Assembly: GCA_022072245.1 (NCBI GenBank)
Contig: JAJVIA010000008.1
Span: forward strand, 22,871 to 76,655
Source of the DNA: Anaerolineae bacterium
GTDB taxonomy: Bacteria > Chloroflexota > Anaerolineae > UBA4142 > SHND01
Direction: 5' to 3'
DNA length: 53,785 nt
Made by a program: the position numbers and the translations under genes. Shown in pieces: positions 15,700-24,503 of this stretch. A model generated the notes under the pieces. That model was not told the DNA's origin and ran no database searches. It saw only the letters and a list, made by a program, of their open reading frames with translations. Position 1 is the first letter of the stretch. Every line of letters starts with the position of its first letter.

Positions 15700-17205
15700 T
15701 CAGGGATTGACTTGGACAATCTGTGGGTTGGCGTTCACATTGATAGTGATTTTACCAACGGCAGGGTCTTTGTCCTTTTTACTATTGTCCTGAATCGTTT
15801 TCACTTTGCCCAAATAGCTTACGACGCGCAGCGAAGTGGCTTGGAATGAAGCGGTCGCCGCGTTGCGGGGCCAAGCACATTCGGGTCGCACCCACGGGTC
15901 GGGCGGATTCGGTTTGCTAAAAGTCCACACGACATATTTTTTCAAGCCGCCGCCGGCAAAGTAATATGCCTCCACGCCTTTGAACCCGTTCTTGTTGCTC
16001 CTGTTTTTGGCAAAATCCAAACCGTTCAATTCGGCGGCAAGGGTCTGAAGCGCCGTATAAGATGGTTTCGGTTGGAGATTTTGGTCCACAATGCCGTACT
16101 TCCATGTATTTCTCGGATAGGTCGCGTTATCGGGAAAATCGCGAAAGGTCCACCAAACGATGCCGGATAATTTTGCCGCCGCGCCGCGCACCATTGTCAT
16201 GTTCAAACAACGCGCTTGGGTTTTGGCGTTGATCCAACCCGCATTGGAAGATTCGCCCGTCTCGCTCACAAAGAGCGGAATCGTTGCGATACCGGCGTTG
16301 CTCATCAATTTACGCAAAACTTTGGTCTTGGCTTGAATCCCATAGCCCGACGCTTTCTTTTGCCAATACGGTCCATAGAGGTTGTAGTAATTGAACAACA
16401 ACATGTCCATATACTTTTCGTCGTTAGGCAATGGATTGGCTTTCATGTACTTGAATAAATCGGCGGCGAAATTGGAATTGAACAAGCCGCCTTGCCCATG
16501 CCCGGGATAGTCGGACGGAGCCGTGCCAACATTAAAATTGTCGTACGCCACTGCGCCGCTCGCCAGCCGCGCATCGGGATTCGCCGCGTGTACCGCGAGC
16601 CATGCCGCCCGCAGCATTTCCGCGTACTCGATATAATCGCGGACGTCGTTATTGTTGACGCCGCCTTTGCTGCGCGCGCCAAAACAGCCGCCGGTGTGTT
16701 GATTCAGATCGGTATAATCAAAATCTACTTCGTTGTACGTCGCCCAAACTTGGACCTTCGGATAACGCGCTGCCAGCGCGCCCAGCATATCGGCAAACGC
16801 TTGGACGTCGTTGACGGGGCCACAGGTCGTATTGGAAGCCCAACTCGGATTTTGTTCCAAATACACAATCGGCGAGAGGTCCGCCGCCAATAACGGTGGG
16901 ATAACGGCATCCGCCGAAGCAAAATTGTAATTGCCCGGCGTCGGTTCGAGACTACTCCAATAGACCGAAATGCGTTCCCAATTTACGCCGGTGGCGGCGG
17001 CGAGCGCGCGCGCGGCGTCAGAATTCGCCAACACGCCGCCGTCGTCAATGCCAAACAAACTCGCGGCACCGGTGGTCGCAGCCGCTGGCCGCGCGGGCGC
17101 GCTTGCCAGCACGGGCGCGGGCGTATTCATGGCAACCGCCAAAAAAATCAGCCCCGCCAACCCCAATCCGCGCGCGAACCATTTCTGAAACATTTGTTTT
17201 GTCAT
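15700..17205 (-). CDS. Secreted clan GH-A-like glycoside hydrolase (PslG-like), paralogue 3
   Basis: A 501-residue exported paralogue. The signal peptide (residues 10-36, ending APVLASAPA) is followed by a short Ala/Pro linker. The barrel carries WATYNEVD (Asn158-Glu159) and LFVSETGESS (Glu315). The EF-hand-like loop at residues 182-193 keeps N-x-N-x-x-x-D-x-x-E but has Gly in place of the first Asp. Cysteines 128/174 and 333/443 correspond to paralogue 1. A strong AAAGGAGCG Shine-Dalgarno lies 6 bases before the ATG at 17203-17205. It is the promoter-proximal copy of the trio and follows a multipass membrane protein by 24 bp. Active-site conservation suggests that it is an active endoglycosidase; the substrate is inferred only from context. 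Confidence 0.78.
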   Translation of the reverse strand: MTKQMFQKWFARGLGLAGLIFLAVAMNTPAPVLASAPARPAAATTGAASLFGIDDGGVLANSDAARALAAATGVNWERISVYWSSLEPTPGNYNFASADAVIPPLLAADLSPIVYLEQNPSWASNTTCGPVNDVQAFADMLGALAARYPKVQVWATYNEVDFDYTDLNQHTGGCFGARSKGGVNNNDVRDYIEYAEMLRAAWLAVHAANPDARLASGAVAYDNFNVGTAPSDYPGHGQGGLFNSNFAADLFKYMKANPLPNDEKYMDMLLFNYYNLYGPYWQKKASGYGIQAKTKVLRKLMSNAGIATIPLFVSETGESSNAGWINAKTQARCLNMTMVRGAAAKLSGIVWWTFRDFPDNATYPRNTWKYGIVDQNLQPKPSYTALQTLAAELNGLDFAKNRSNKNGFKGVEAYYFAGGGLKKYVVWTFSKPNPPDPWVRPECAWPRNAATASFQATSLRVVSYLGKVKTIQDNSKKDKDPAVGKITINVNANPQIVQVNP

Positions 17206-17229
17206 GTCTAGCGCTCCTTTATTACAATT

Positions 17230-18237
17230 TTACGCCATCGGCGGCGTGACCGGGCGCGGCGTTTCGCTCCACACCCCCATCAAAACGAGAATTACAACGC
17301 TCGGTATAAAAATTCGCAATTCGCTCACGATACCAAACAAAAATGAAATCAAGATTAAAAACAACGCCGCATACACGAGCCGACGCTGCAACCAAATCGT
17401 CGTCCGCCAATTGACCGCCAACCACAACAGCGGCGGAATGAAAAGCGCTATCGCCAACGTGAGCCAGTTGAATGGCGTGAAATAATCGGTCAGAATTTTG
17501 ATGTCATTTTGCAGACTCGTCAACGCCGTCACCATTTGCGTACTGGAGCCCACCGCGCGCGCGCCGCCGAACGCATAACGCAGCGCTAGCGCCGCCGCAT
17601 AGGGCGCGACAATCAAAATAACGGCGCGGCTGATTTCGCCAAACTGCACGCGCCGTTTTTCATCCAGCGCGTAACAAAACGCCCACAACACGCTCGCAAA
17701 CGCGGCTGATTCACGATTGAGCGCCGCCACGAGCGCAATTCCCAACAAGAGCAGCAGACGTTTTTGAACCGTCGCCAGCGTCATTAACGCGACAAAGAAA
17801 ACATCCAGCAGGTCGGTGGGATGTTCCCATGCAAATTGAAAGGTGAAAATCAAACTAAAAGCCAAAAGCAGCGCGCCGCCCGCCGCCAGTTTGGGCGAAC
17901 AATTGGAAATACCGCGCGCTGCCCACCACATGGTCGCCAGCGCCAAGAACGCGGTCAGCAAACGCAACAAGAGAAACGCATCGTTCGCATCCAACAACTT
18001 GCTCTGGGTCACGGCATAGAGCGCCAAAGGGAACAGCACGCGATTTTGAAACGCGGGCAGGTACATCGGGCGACCATTCAATACGTAATCCTTGCCTTGC
18101 AGTAAATCAAATTGCATCTGGATAATTTCGCCGCGAAATTTTTGGCGGTCGCCCAAATAACTGGACACAAAAACAACGCCAAGCGCAAGGCACGCCACAA
18201 AGACCAAGCTGACGATGATTTCTCGAGTGCAACTCAT
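17230..18237 (-). CDS. Multipass membrane protein, possibly GT-C-like
   Basis: A 335-residue integral membrane protein with about eight hydrophobic helices. After the first helix, a periplasmic loop contains LNGRPMYLPAFQNRVLFPLALYA. The asparagine-arginine segment QNRVLFP and the later LNRESAAFASVLW recall a group of membrane proteins found next to glycosyltransferases and thought to be GT-C-like polyprenyl-sugar-dependent transferases or glycopolymer assembly proteins. I do not recognise a named family with certainty. The ATG at 18235-18237 starts where hydrophobic, family-like sequence begins. The longer frame to 18663 is an Arg/Cys-rich shadow of the neighbouring gene. It lies 11 bp after the large membrane protein gene upstream. 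Confidence 0.7.
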   Translation of the reverse strand: MSCTREIIVSLVFVACLALGVVFVSSYLGDRQKFRGEIIQMQFDLLQGKDYVLNGRPMYLPAFQNRVLFPLALYAVTQSKLLDANDAFLLLRLLTAFLALATMWWAARGISNCSPKLAAGGALLLAFSLIFTFQFAWEHPTDLLDVFFVALMTLATVQKRLLLLLGIALVAALNRESAAFASVLWAFCYALDEKRRVQFGEISRAVILIVAPYAAALALRYAFGGARAVGSSTQMVTALTSLQNDIKILTDYFTPFNWLTLAIALFIPPLLWLAVNWRTTIWLQRRLVYAALFLILISFLFGIVSELRIFIPSVVILVLMGVWSETPRPVTPPMA

Positions 18238-18248
18238 AGTGCGCGACC

Positions 18249-19736
18249 TCACGCGCGATAAAACGGCATAATGACCAGCGCCAAGACGATTACATTGTAA
18301 AGCGCTAGCGCAATGGTCAACGCGCCGAACCATACCAGATAGCGCACGCGCGGAACAAATCCGCGCAAGCCCAACAAAAAGAGGGTGGCAAGCGGAATCA
18401 ACACCGGAAATAAATAGCGCCCTTGCGGGTCGCCGCCCCAGCCCAAATCCCAATAGCGCACTTCGAGCGCAATAATCGCGCCGAGCGCGACGAGAATACT
18501 CGCGCCAAATACAAACAGGACGGCGCGCCGCCACGCTTCCCATTGCGGCAATGTCTTGAACGCAAACCACGCCAAACCCGCAAAGGCAAATACGGTGAGC
18601 GCGGCGAACGCCCAATACGCTTGGACGCCGAGCGTGATATTCATCCAGCCGAAATGCCCCCACGTACTGATAAACAGATATTTGAAATAACTCGCGTACA
18701 GCGGCAGCGCGGCGGGCGACAAAACGCGCGCATACGATTCAAAGGGAAATTGTTCCGTCGGCAAAAACAAAAAAAGGCGCACGATATAATCGTGGAATTG
18801 CGGTTGATTGACGCTCACCCAATTCCACGCAAACAGCAGACCCATCGCGCCGAGCGCAAGCATAATGACGGTCAGCGCGAGCCGAATGCTTTTTTGCGCC
18901 GTCGAGAGCCGCGCGCCGCCCCAATGCGTGAACGCGTACGTCAAAAAAGCCACGCCGAGAATGGGCAATGCGTACAAACCGCTGCGTTTTGCGCCCAACC
19001 CAATTGCCACGCACAACAGCAAGCCCACGCTGCGCGGCAGCGACAAACCCAAGCGGAACACGCGGACAAGAATGACAAACATCCATGCCAGCGCGGCTTC
19101 GACCAGATGGTCGTTCATTATCGTGCTGTGCAAAAATAAATGCTGCGGCAAGAGCATGACAAACACCGGCAGCGCGAGCGCCATCGTCGGGTCGTTGCGA
19201 AACAGTTCACGCCCCGCCACGTACGCCGCCAAAACCACCGCCACATTCAGCAAAATTGAAAGCAAGCGCATCGCATACAACTGCGCCGTAATGCTGCTCG
19301 CGCGCGTCAATTCCAGCGGAATCAAGTACGCCAAGTACGCAAGCGGCGGTTGATGCAGTTGATGCGCGTTTTGCGGATAAATTTTTGCAAAATCATCCGG
19401 CAGCGGCGATTGACCGTCCGGTTTCCATTCCGAAACGCCCCACTTCCAATATCCCACCGCATCCATCGAACGCACAATTTCCGCCATGATTTTTTTATCG
19501 GCGTCGCTCCAACTCACCAACCGCCCTTTATCGTACAAGAGGCGCGCGTATTCATAATGACGCGGCTCGTCCGGTCCGCCCCACGGCGGAATAACCGCCA
19601 AATAAATCAATCCCAGCGCGAGGGTGATAATGGCAAGTAGCGCGGGCGCCGCGCGCAGATTGAACAGCGCTTGTTCGCGCGCGTCCAGCGCGGGGGCGTC
19701 AACCGCCGACATTTCATTCGATGAATTCATAACCAT
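18249..19736 (-). CDS. DUF2142-like multipass membrane protein (putative GT-C glycosyltransferase)
   Basis: A 495-residue polytopic membrane protein with roughly ten to twelve helices. Shortly after the first helix comes IPPWGGPDEPRHYEYARLL, an acidic first-loop motif (D-E-x-x-H) of the kind found in DUF2142 and GT-C proteins, where such acidic residues are catalytic or bind metal or polyprenyl-phosphate sugar. It would transfer a sugar from a lipid donor outside the membrane, for example a side branch on exported glycan. The first ATG (19734-19736) lies only 4 bases past a good -10 element, so translation may really start at the third or ninth codon (ATG at 19730 or 19712), possibly without a leader. 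Function is an inference from fold type. Confidence 0.75.
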   Translation of the reverse strand: MVMNSSNEMSAVDAPALDAREQALFNLRAAPALLAIITLALGLIYLAVIPPWGGPDEPRHYEYARLLYDKGRLVSWSDADKKIMAEIVRSMDAVGYWKWGVSEWKPDGQSPLPDDFAKIYPQNAHQLHQPPLAYLAYLIPLELTRASSITAQLYAMRLLSILLNVAVVLAAYVAGRELFRNDPTMALALPVFVMLLPQHLFLHSTIMNDHLVEAALAWMFVILVRVFRLGLSLPRSVGLLLCVAIGLGAKRSGLYALPILGVAFLTYAFTHWGGARLSTAQKSIRLALTVIMLALGAMGLLFAWNWVSVNQPQFHDYIVRLFLFLPTEQFPFESYARVLSPAALPLYASYFKYLFISTWGHFGWMNITLGVQAYWAFAALTVFAFAGLAWFAFKTLPQWEAWRRAVLFVFGASILVALGAIIALEVRYWDLGWGGDPQGRYLFPVLIPLATLFLLGLRGFVPRVRYLVWFGALTIALALYNVIVLALVIMPFYRA

Positions 19737-19739
19737 TCG

Positions 19740-19767
19740 AGTATAACCGACTCAATACGTACCGCAA
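19740..19767 (-). promoter_or_regulatory. Candidate promoter at the head of the third block
   Basis: On the minus strand TTGCGG (19762-19767) is followed after 16 bases by TATACT (19740-19745); shifted by one base it reads TTTGCG with 17-base spacing. It lies in the 54-bp gap between the sugar transferase stop and the DUF2142-like gene. The predicted start of transcription would fall at about 19733, inside the annotated first codons of that gene. Confidence 0.45.
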
Positions 19768-19790
19768 ACTATCAGCCCCCAATCTTCCAC

Positions 19791-21212
19791 TCAATACGCC
19801 CCTCTCCCGCTCAACACCGTCGGCACCGTTTTTGCCAAAATCGTCAGGTCGCGCCAGATGGAATAATTTTCAATATAATCCAACTCTAATTTCATCCATT
19901 CATCAAACGAAAGGTCGCCGCGGCCGTTCACTTGCATCGCGCCCGTGATGCCCGGTTTCACCAGCAAACGCTGCCGCTGCAACGGCGAATACTGCGACGC
20001 CAAACGCATCATTTCGGGACGCGGACCGACGAGCGACATGTTACCCCACAGCACGTTGAAAAATTGCGGCAGCTCGTCCAGCGAAGTGCGCCGCAGCCAT
20101 TTGCCGGCTCGCGTCACGCGCGGGTCTTGGCGCAATTTGAAATGCGGCTCGGTCAATTCATCCAGCTTGACCACCTGGTCGAGCAGCGCTTCGGCATTTG
20201 CCACCATCGTGCGAAATTTATAAATGCGAAACGGTTTGCCGTACTGTCCCGCGCGTTCTTGGGTGAACAAAATGGGTCCCGGCGAATCGAGCCGAATCCA
20301 CACCGCCAACGCCAGCATCACGGGCCCAAAAATAATCAAACAGAACGCCGCGCCGACCACATCCAACGCGCGTTTCATCACGCCATTGATGCCCGTAATC
20401 GCAGGTTCGCGCAGCGTAATCATTGGCACGCCGCGCAGCGTTTCGATGCCGGTTCGCACCGTCACCACTTCGAGCAAATCGGGCATGAGCCGCACGCGCA
20501 CATGCCGCTCGCGCAGCGCCAAAATCAATTCCGCCAATTCCGCGCGGCCGCGCGCGTTCTGCGTCAAAAATACGTCGTCAATCTCCCAGCGCGCGACCAG
20601 CCGCATCGTGTCCGCCAATGTTCCCAACACGGGAGCGTCGAGCGCCAACGCTTTAGCCGGCTCGGCGCGGTCGCTCACAAAACCGACCAGCGTATAACCC
20701 TCCCACATCTGCACATGCGCCGCCAATTCCTGCGCCGCCGCGTCCACGCCAATCACCAGCGCGCGACGTGAATCTATTGCCCCCGCGCCGCGCCGCGTGC
20801 GCCACGCGCGCAAACCGGCGCGCCACGCCAACGTCAACGCCACGTCCAAAACAAAAAAATAGGCAAACAGCGCGCGCGAAAACAATTCGACTTTGAAAAA
20901 ATAAAACGACGCCGCGAGCGCGCACACGGCAAACACGCACGCCAACAAAATCGCGCGCGCTTCATCGCGCCATTCTTCGCGGTTGCGGCGTTCGTACGCG
21001 CCGAGAAAATAAAAGACGAGACCCCACACGAACGCGACGAGCGCCAACACGCCCGGCGTCACGTACGCGCGGTCAGGCGTCACGCCAAACGGCAGCAGGA
21101 CGCGCACGCCTGCCGCGAGCGCCATCGCCAGGACCGCGCACAGCACATCGCCCGTCCATAAAAGCAAGCCGCGCCACCGGCCGCGCGACGGCGCGCGTTC
21201 AATCCAATTCAT
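19791..21212 (-). CDS. Polyprenyl glycosylphosphotransferase (initiating sugar-1-phosphate transferase)
   Basis: A WbaP/WcaJ-like enzyme of 473 residues. Four N-terminal helices are followed by the Rossmann-type central domain (RALVIGVDAAAQELAAHV) and the C-terminal catalytic domain. Key motifs are SPGPILFTQERAGQYGKPF, IYKFRTM, the intact Asp-Glu dyad in SLDELPQFFNVL (around residue 377), LVGPRPE and KPGITGAMQVNGRGD. It loads the first sugar phosphate on undecaprenyl phosphate at the cytoplasmic face. Its ATG overlaps the stop of the upstream GT4 by 4 bp (21209-21212). It ends the second block; the next gene to the left has its own candidate promoter. Confidence 0.94.
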   Translation of the reverse strand: MNWIERAPSRGRWRGLLLWTGDVLCAVLAMALAAGVRVLLPFGVTPDRAYVTPGVLALVAFVWGLVFYFLGAYERRNREEWRDEARAILLACVFAVCALAASFYFFKVELFSRALFAYFFVLDVALTLAWRAGLRAWRTRRGAGAIDSRRALVIGVDAAAQELAAHVQMWEGYTLVGFVSDRAEPAKALALDAPVLGTLADTMRLVARWEIDDVFLTQNARGRAELAELILALRERHVRVRLMPDLLEVVTVRTGIETLRGVPMITLREPAITGINGVMKRALDVVGAAFCLIIFGPVMLALAVWIRLDSPGPILFTQERAGQYGKPFRIYKFRTMVANAEALLDQVVKLDELTEPHFKLRQDPRVTRAGKWLRRTSLDELPQFFNVLWGNMSLVGPRPEMMRLASQYSPLQRQRLLVKPGITGAMQVNGRGDLSFDEWMKLELDYIENYSIWRDLTILAKTVPTVLSGRGAY

Positions 21213-22303
21213 CGCGCATCCTCATACTTGCAAATCATTTCGTGCAACCGCGTCTTGAAATTTGGAATCGAAAACTGCTGCGCGTGCGCGTTCAAAAATT
21301 TTTCGTCGAATGAAATGGCGGCGGCGCGCGTCAGCGCATCCGCAATCGCATCGGCATTTTGGGCGTGAAACAAAACGCCGGTTTCGCCATCGCGCACCGT
21401 TTCCATCGCGCCGCCCGCCGCATACGCCACCACCGGACAGCCCATCGCTTGCGCTTCGACCAGCGTAATGCCAAAATCTTCGACGCCGGGAAACAATAAC
21501 GCGCGCGCGCCCGCCAATTGTTCCCGAATTACCGCGTGCGATTGCAAACCCAAAAATTCCGTGCGCGGGCCCGCCAATTTTTCCAACGCCGCGCGTTCCG
21601 TGCCGTCGCCAATGACGCGCAGCGGCGCATCCAATTTTTTGCACGCTTCGACGGCTAGATCAAAACGCTTGTAACGCACCAAGCGCCCCACAATCACATA
21701 ATACTCACGCCTGCGAGTTTCGAGCGGCGCGAATAAATCCAAATCGGCGGGCGGATGCAGCGCCTCAGCCGTGCGCCGATACAATTGTTCGATGCGTCGC
21801 GCGACAAAATGCGAATTGGCAATAAAGCGGTCCACCCGCTGCGCGGCGGCGACATCCCACAAGCGCAAATGGTGCATGTACATTTCCGCGAACGGGCGCA
21901 AAAAAAAGGGCAGCGTGCGAATATAGGCGTAGGATAAATCCCACGCGACTCGCTGCCGCGATTGCGTGTAGGAAATATGCAGCGCGTCCGGCGGCGGAAT
22001 CAAACCTTTGGCAATCAAACTCGACGACGACAAAATCAAATCGTAACCGGAAAAATCAAAATGTTCAATCGCGTACGGCAAAAGCGGCAAAAACATTTCG
22101 TGCGTGCGGCCCGCGAACGGCAGCCGCTGTACGAACGAAGTCCGCAGAGCCATCCCCTTCATCCACGCATGGCCGCGATTGCGGTCATAGATTTGCAGCG
22201 TGTACACGGGCGCGTCGGGAAACATTTCATGCAGGACGCGCGCCACCAATTCCGCGCCGCCCATGTTGCAAAAATATTCATGCACCAACGCCACACGTTT
22301 CAT
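21209..22303 (-). CDS. Family 4 glycosyltransferase
   Basis: A GT-B glycosyltransferase of 364 residues starting MKRVALVHEYFCNMGGAEL, a start typical of mannosyltransferase/WbaZ-like GT4 enzymes. The donor domain shows YYVIVGRLVRYKRFDLAVEA (near residue 200) and the EX7E site in GVEDFGITLVEAQAMGCPVV (near residue 285). Both ends overlap neighbours by ATGA (21209-21212 and 22300-22303). It sits between another GT4 and a sugar transferase and is probably an early-acting enzyme on the lipid-linked sugar, although no specificity can be read. Confidence 0.93.
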   Translation of the reverse strand: MKRVALVHEYFCNMGGAELVARVLHEMFPDAPVYTLQIYDRNRGHAWMKGMALRTSFVQRLPFAGRTHEMFLPLLPYAIEHFDFSGYDLILSSSSLIAKGLIPPPDALHISYTQSRQRVAWDLSYAYIRTLPFFLRPFAEMYMHHLRLWDVAAAQRVDRFIANSHFVARRIEQLYRRTAEALHPPADLDLFAPLETRRREYYVIVGRLVRYKRFDLAVEACKKLDAPLRVIGDGTERAALEKLAGPRTEFLGLQSHAVIREQLAGARALLFPGVEDFGITLVEAQAMGCPVVAYAAGGAMETVRDGETGVLFHAQNADAIADALTRAAAISFDEKFLNAHAQQFSIPNFKTRLHEMICKYEDAR

Positions 22304-23484
22304 TTTGCCGTTTCCCGCAGTCGTTGCGCAATGAGTTCGTTCAACGCCTCAAAACGCGCGTCCCATGTATTTGCGTGTGCCTGCGCGCGTCGCGCCGCAA
22401 TGTTCGCAGCATTGCGCGCCGCGTCGTTTTTTTCGTTCAACGCGCGCTGCATCACATTCGCAAAATCATCGGCATTCGACGCCAAATACATCACCTCGCG
22501 ATATTCTTGAAACACGGGCAGCCCCAGCGCCGCAATCGGTTTGCCCGTTGCCAAACACTCGTAGATTTTCGCGGGCTGAATATATTGCGAAAAAATTGTG
22601 CGCACGTACGGCAAGAGTAAAACGTCGGCATGATGCAAATACGCGGGCAGTTTGTCGTGCGCGATGTGTCCGAGAAAATGCGCGTTGGGCAATCTTTGCA
22701 GCGCCGCGACATCGGTTCGCACAATCCCCAAAAATACAAACTGCCACGCCGGATGCGCTTGCGCCGCCTGCGTCAATAGTTCCAAATCCACCCGTTCGTC
22801 AATGCCGCCAAAAAAAACGAGGCGCGGGGTCGGAATCTTTTGCAGCGCGGGCGGTTCCGCCCACGCCCCATCCGCGAATTTTTCAAAATCCACGCCGGGC
22901 GGCACGTAATAGGTATGCGAATTCGCGGGGCGATGCTGCGCCAATAAGCGCGGCGAAGTCGTTAGCACCATGTCCGCCGCGCGCACCAACGCGCGCTCTG
23001 ATTCGGCATAAAACGAAAAGACGCCTTTCGGGTTTTCGCTGTACGCATCCACACAATCATAAATCACCAAGCGCGGATGCAAGCGCGCCGCCGTCGCGCG
23101 CGCCAACGGCGTCGGCGCATACAACCATGCCAGCGGCTCGGCGCCGCCCACTTGCGCGAGCGCGTTTTGCAGCTGCGTCGTCAAAGCCGACACGTTGCGG
23201 CGATGCGCGAAACCAATTTGCTGAAACGGATTCACCAACGGGTCCAGCGCCCACACATTTTCCATCACGCCGCGCAAACTTTGGCCGCGCGCGCGCGAAC
23301 GATTTTTCAAGCGCGCGACGATGCGATGACGGTCTTGCCAGCTTGGCATCCGAATCCCAATCGGTTCAACAAATAATACACGATTGTCCGCGCGCGCAAA
23401 ACGCGACATGAATTCTTGATGGCGCTGCCACAAATAATCCCAACTGATGGTCGAGAAACAAACCAAGACCTGATTTCGAATCAT
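22300..23484 (-). CDS. GT-B fold glycosyltransferase
   Basis: A glycosyltransferase of about 394 residues in the GT1/GT4-like group. The N-terminal segment MIRNQVLVCFSTISWDYLWQ with the nearby QEFMSRFARADNRVLFVEP is typical of GTs that act in teichuronic/EPS loci. The donor domain has RLVFFGGIDERVDLELLTQ and the sugar-nucleotide region SQYIQPAKIYECLATGKPIA. The ATG at 23482-23484 is preferred because it overlaps the upstream stop by 4 bp (ATGA), the arrangement used throughout the locus; ATG at 23496 is a near alternative. The long frame to 24039 is a shadow of the upstream gene. Confidence 0.88.
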   Translation of the reverse strand: MIRNQVLVCFSTISWDYLWQRHQEFMSRFARADNRVLFVEPIGIRMPSWQDRHRIVARLKNRSRARGQSLRGVMENVWALDPLVNPFQQIGFAHRRNVSALTTQLQNALAQVGGAEPLAWLYAPTPLARATAARLHPRLVIYDCVDAYSENPKGVFSFYAESERALVRAADMVLTTSPRLLAQHRPANSHTYYVPPGVDFEKFADGAWAEPPALQKIPTPRLVFFGGIDERVDLELLTQAAQAHPAWQFVFLGIVRTDVAALQRLPNAHFLGHIAHDKLPAYLHHADVLLLPYVRTIFSQYIQPAKIYECLATGKPIAALGLPVFQEYREVMYLASNADDFANVMQRALNEKNDAARNAANIAARRAQAHANTWDARFEALNELIAQRLRETAK

Positions 23485-24503
23485 GAACGACGCCATTGCG
23501 CGCTCACCAACGCGGTCAAGCGCGCGCTTAACGGCAGCGCGCACGCCGCGCCAAGAAACGCGGGCAAGATAAAGACGACGAGATGCAGCAAAATCGCGTA
23601 CGCCAGCGCATCGCTTTCCGGGATACGATACACGCCGAGCGCCAAAATCACGAGATAATGAAATACGCCCAAATTTGCGGGCAGCGCCGGCACGCGCGTG
23701 CCAATTTGCAAAACGACCAAAATAAATATCGCCGCGCTCCAAGGCAAAACCAAACCCAGCGCCAAAAATAAAACGTAATTGACCGCGATGCCGAGCGTCC
23801 AAATCATGGCGGTCCACAGCAAAACCGAAAACGCTTCGCGCCGTCCGCGCAAGTTTGCCAAACTTTCCAACATGCCGCGCGCAAAAGCGGTGAGACGCTG
23901 TGAACGCGCGCCAAATAATTTGACTTCCCCGCGCGCCAAGACGCTCAACAATGGTTCGCGCACGCGGCTGACGCTTGCCAACACAACAACGCCGAGTAAA
24001 ACGACCAAGACGCTCGCGCCCAACGCATCGCGCGCCCATTCCGGCAGCGGCGCGAACGGCGCGAGGACGAGAAACAAAACTAGCATCACAAGTGTATCCA
24101 AAACTTTTTCCAGCGCCACCGAGCCAAACACAAAACCGACGTTCAATTTTTCCTCTTCAGCCGCCAAGAGGACGCGCGCCACCGTGCCAAGTTTCGCGGG
24201 CAACAAGGTATTTAACAGATGCGCCACAAATAAAATTTGCGTCAAGCTCCAAAAATGCGTCGGATACGGCTGCAATAAAATTTGCCAGCGGCGCACCGAC
24301 GACAAGGTCGCGCCGATTTGTAAAATAAACGCCAGTAAAACCCAACTCAATTGGCTTGACGCGAGCGCGGCAAGCGTCGCATCCAAATTCACGCTGCGCG
24401 CAATCAACCAGAACGCGAGCGCGCTCAAGAACGCGCCGAGACCCAACGAAAGCCACGCGCGTCGCGGCTTGGCTTGCTTGCCCGCGTCATCCATACGATT
24501 CAT
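23481..24503 (-). CDS. AglD/lysylphosphatidylglycerol-synthase transmembrane-domain protein
   Basis: A 340-residue integral membrane protein of the UPF0104/LPG-synthase TM region family, with about eight helices. The N-terminal part has LSLGLGAFLSALAFWLIARS followed by SWVLLAFILQIGATLSSVRRW. Further on come the family-like LLNTLLPAKLGTVARVLLA and LPALPANLGVFHYLVILALG, whose proline/glycine-rich turns are diagnostic. Relatives next to glycosyltransferases act in glycolipid assembly or as putative flippases. Both ATG 24503 and ATG 24494 overlap the upstream ligase gene; neither has a clear Shine-Dalgarno, so the start is uncertain by three codons. Its role in lipid-linked sugar transport is inferred. 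Confidence 0.82.
   Translation of the reverse strand: MNRMDDAGKQAKPRRAWLSLGLGAFLSALAFWLIARSVNLDATLAALASSQLSWVLLAFILQIGATLSSVRRWQILLQPYPTHFWSLTQILFVAHLLNTLLPAKLGTVARVLLAAEEEKLNVGFVFGSVALEKVLDTLVMLVLFLVLAPFAPLPEWARDALGASVLVVLLGVVVLASVSRVREPLLSVLARGEVKLFGARSQRLTAFARGMLESLANLRGRREAFSVLLWTAMIWTLGIAVNYVLFLALGLVLPWSAAIFILVVLQIGTRVPALPANLGVFHYLVILALGVYRIPESDALAYAILLHLVVFILPAFLGAACALPLSARLTALVSAQWRRS

Noticed and set aside
6765-17205. Recent transfer or insertion-sequence boundaries around the hydrolase/propeller region
   Set aside because: No transposase, terminal inverted repeats or target duplications were seen, and composition matches the neighbours.
18238-18663. N-terminal extension of the 17230 membrane protein
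   Set aside because: The extra 142 residues lie inside the DUF2142-like gene in another frame and are Arg/Cys-rich; membrane-type sequence begins at the ATG at 18237.
23485-24039. N-terminal extension of the GT-B gene at 22300
   Set aside because: It lies within the AglD-like gene in another frame; a 4-bp ATGA start at 23484 fits the locus pattern.
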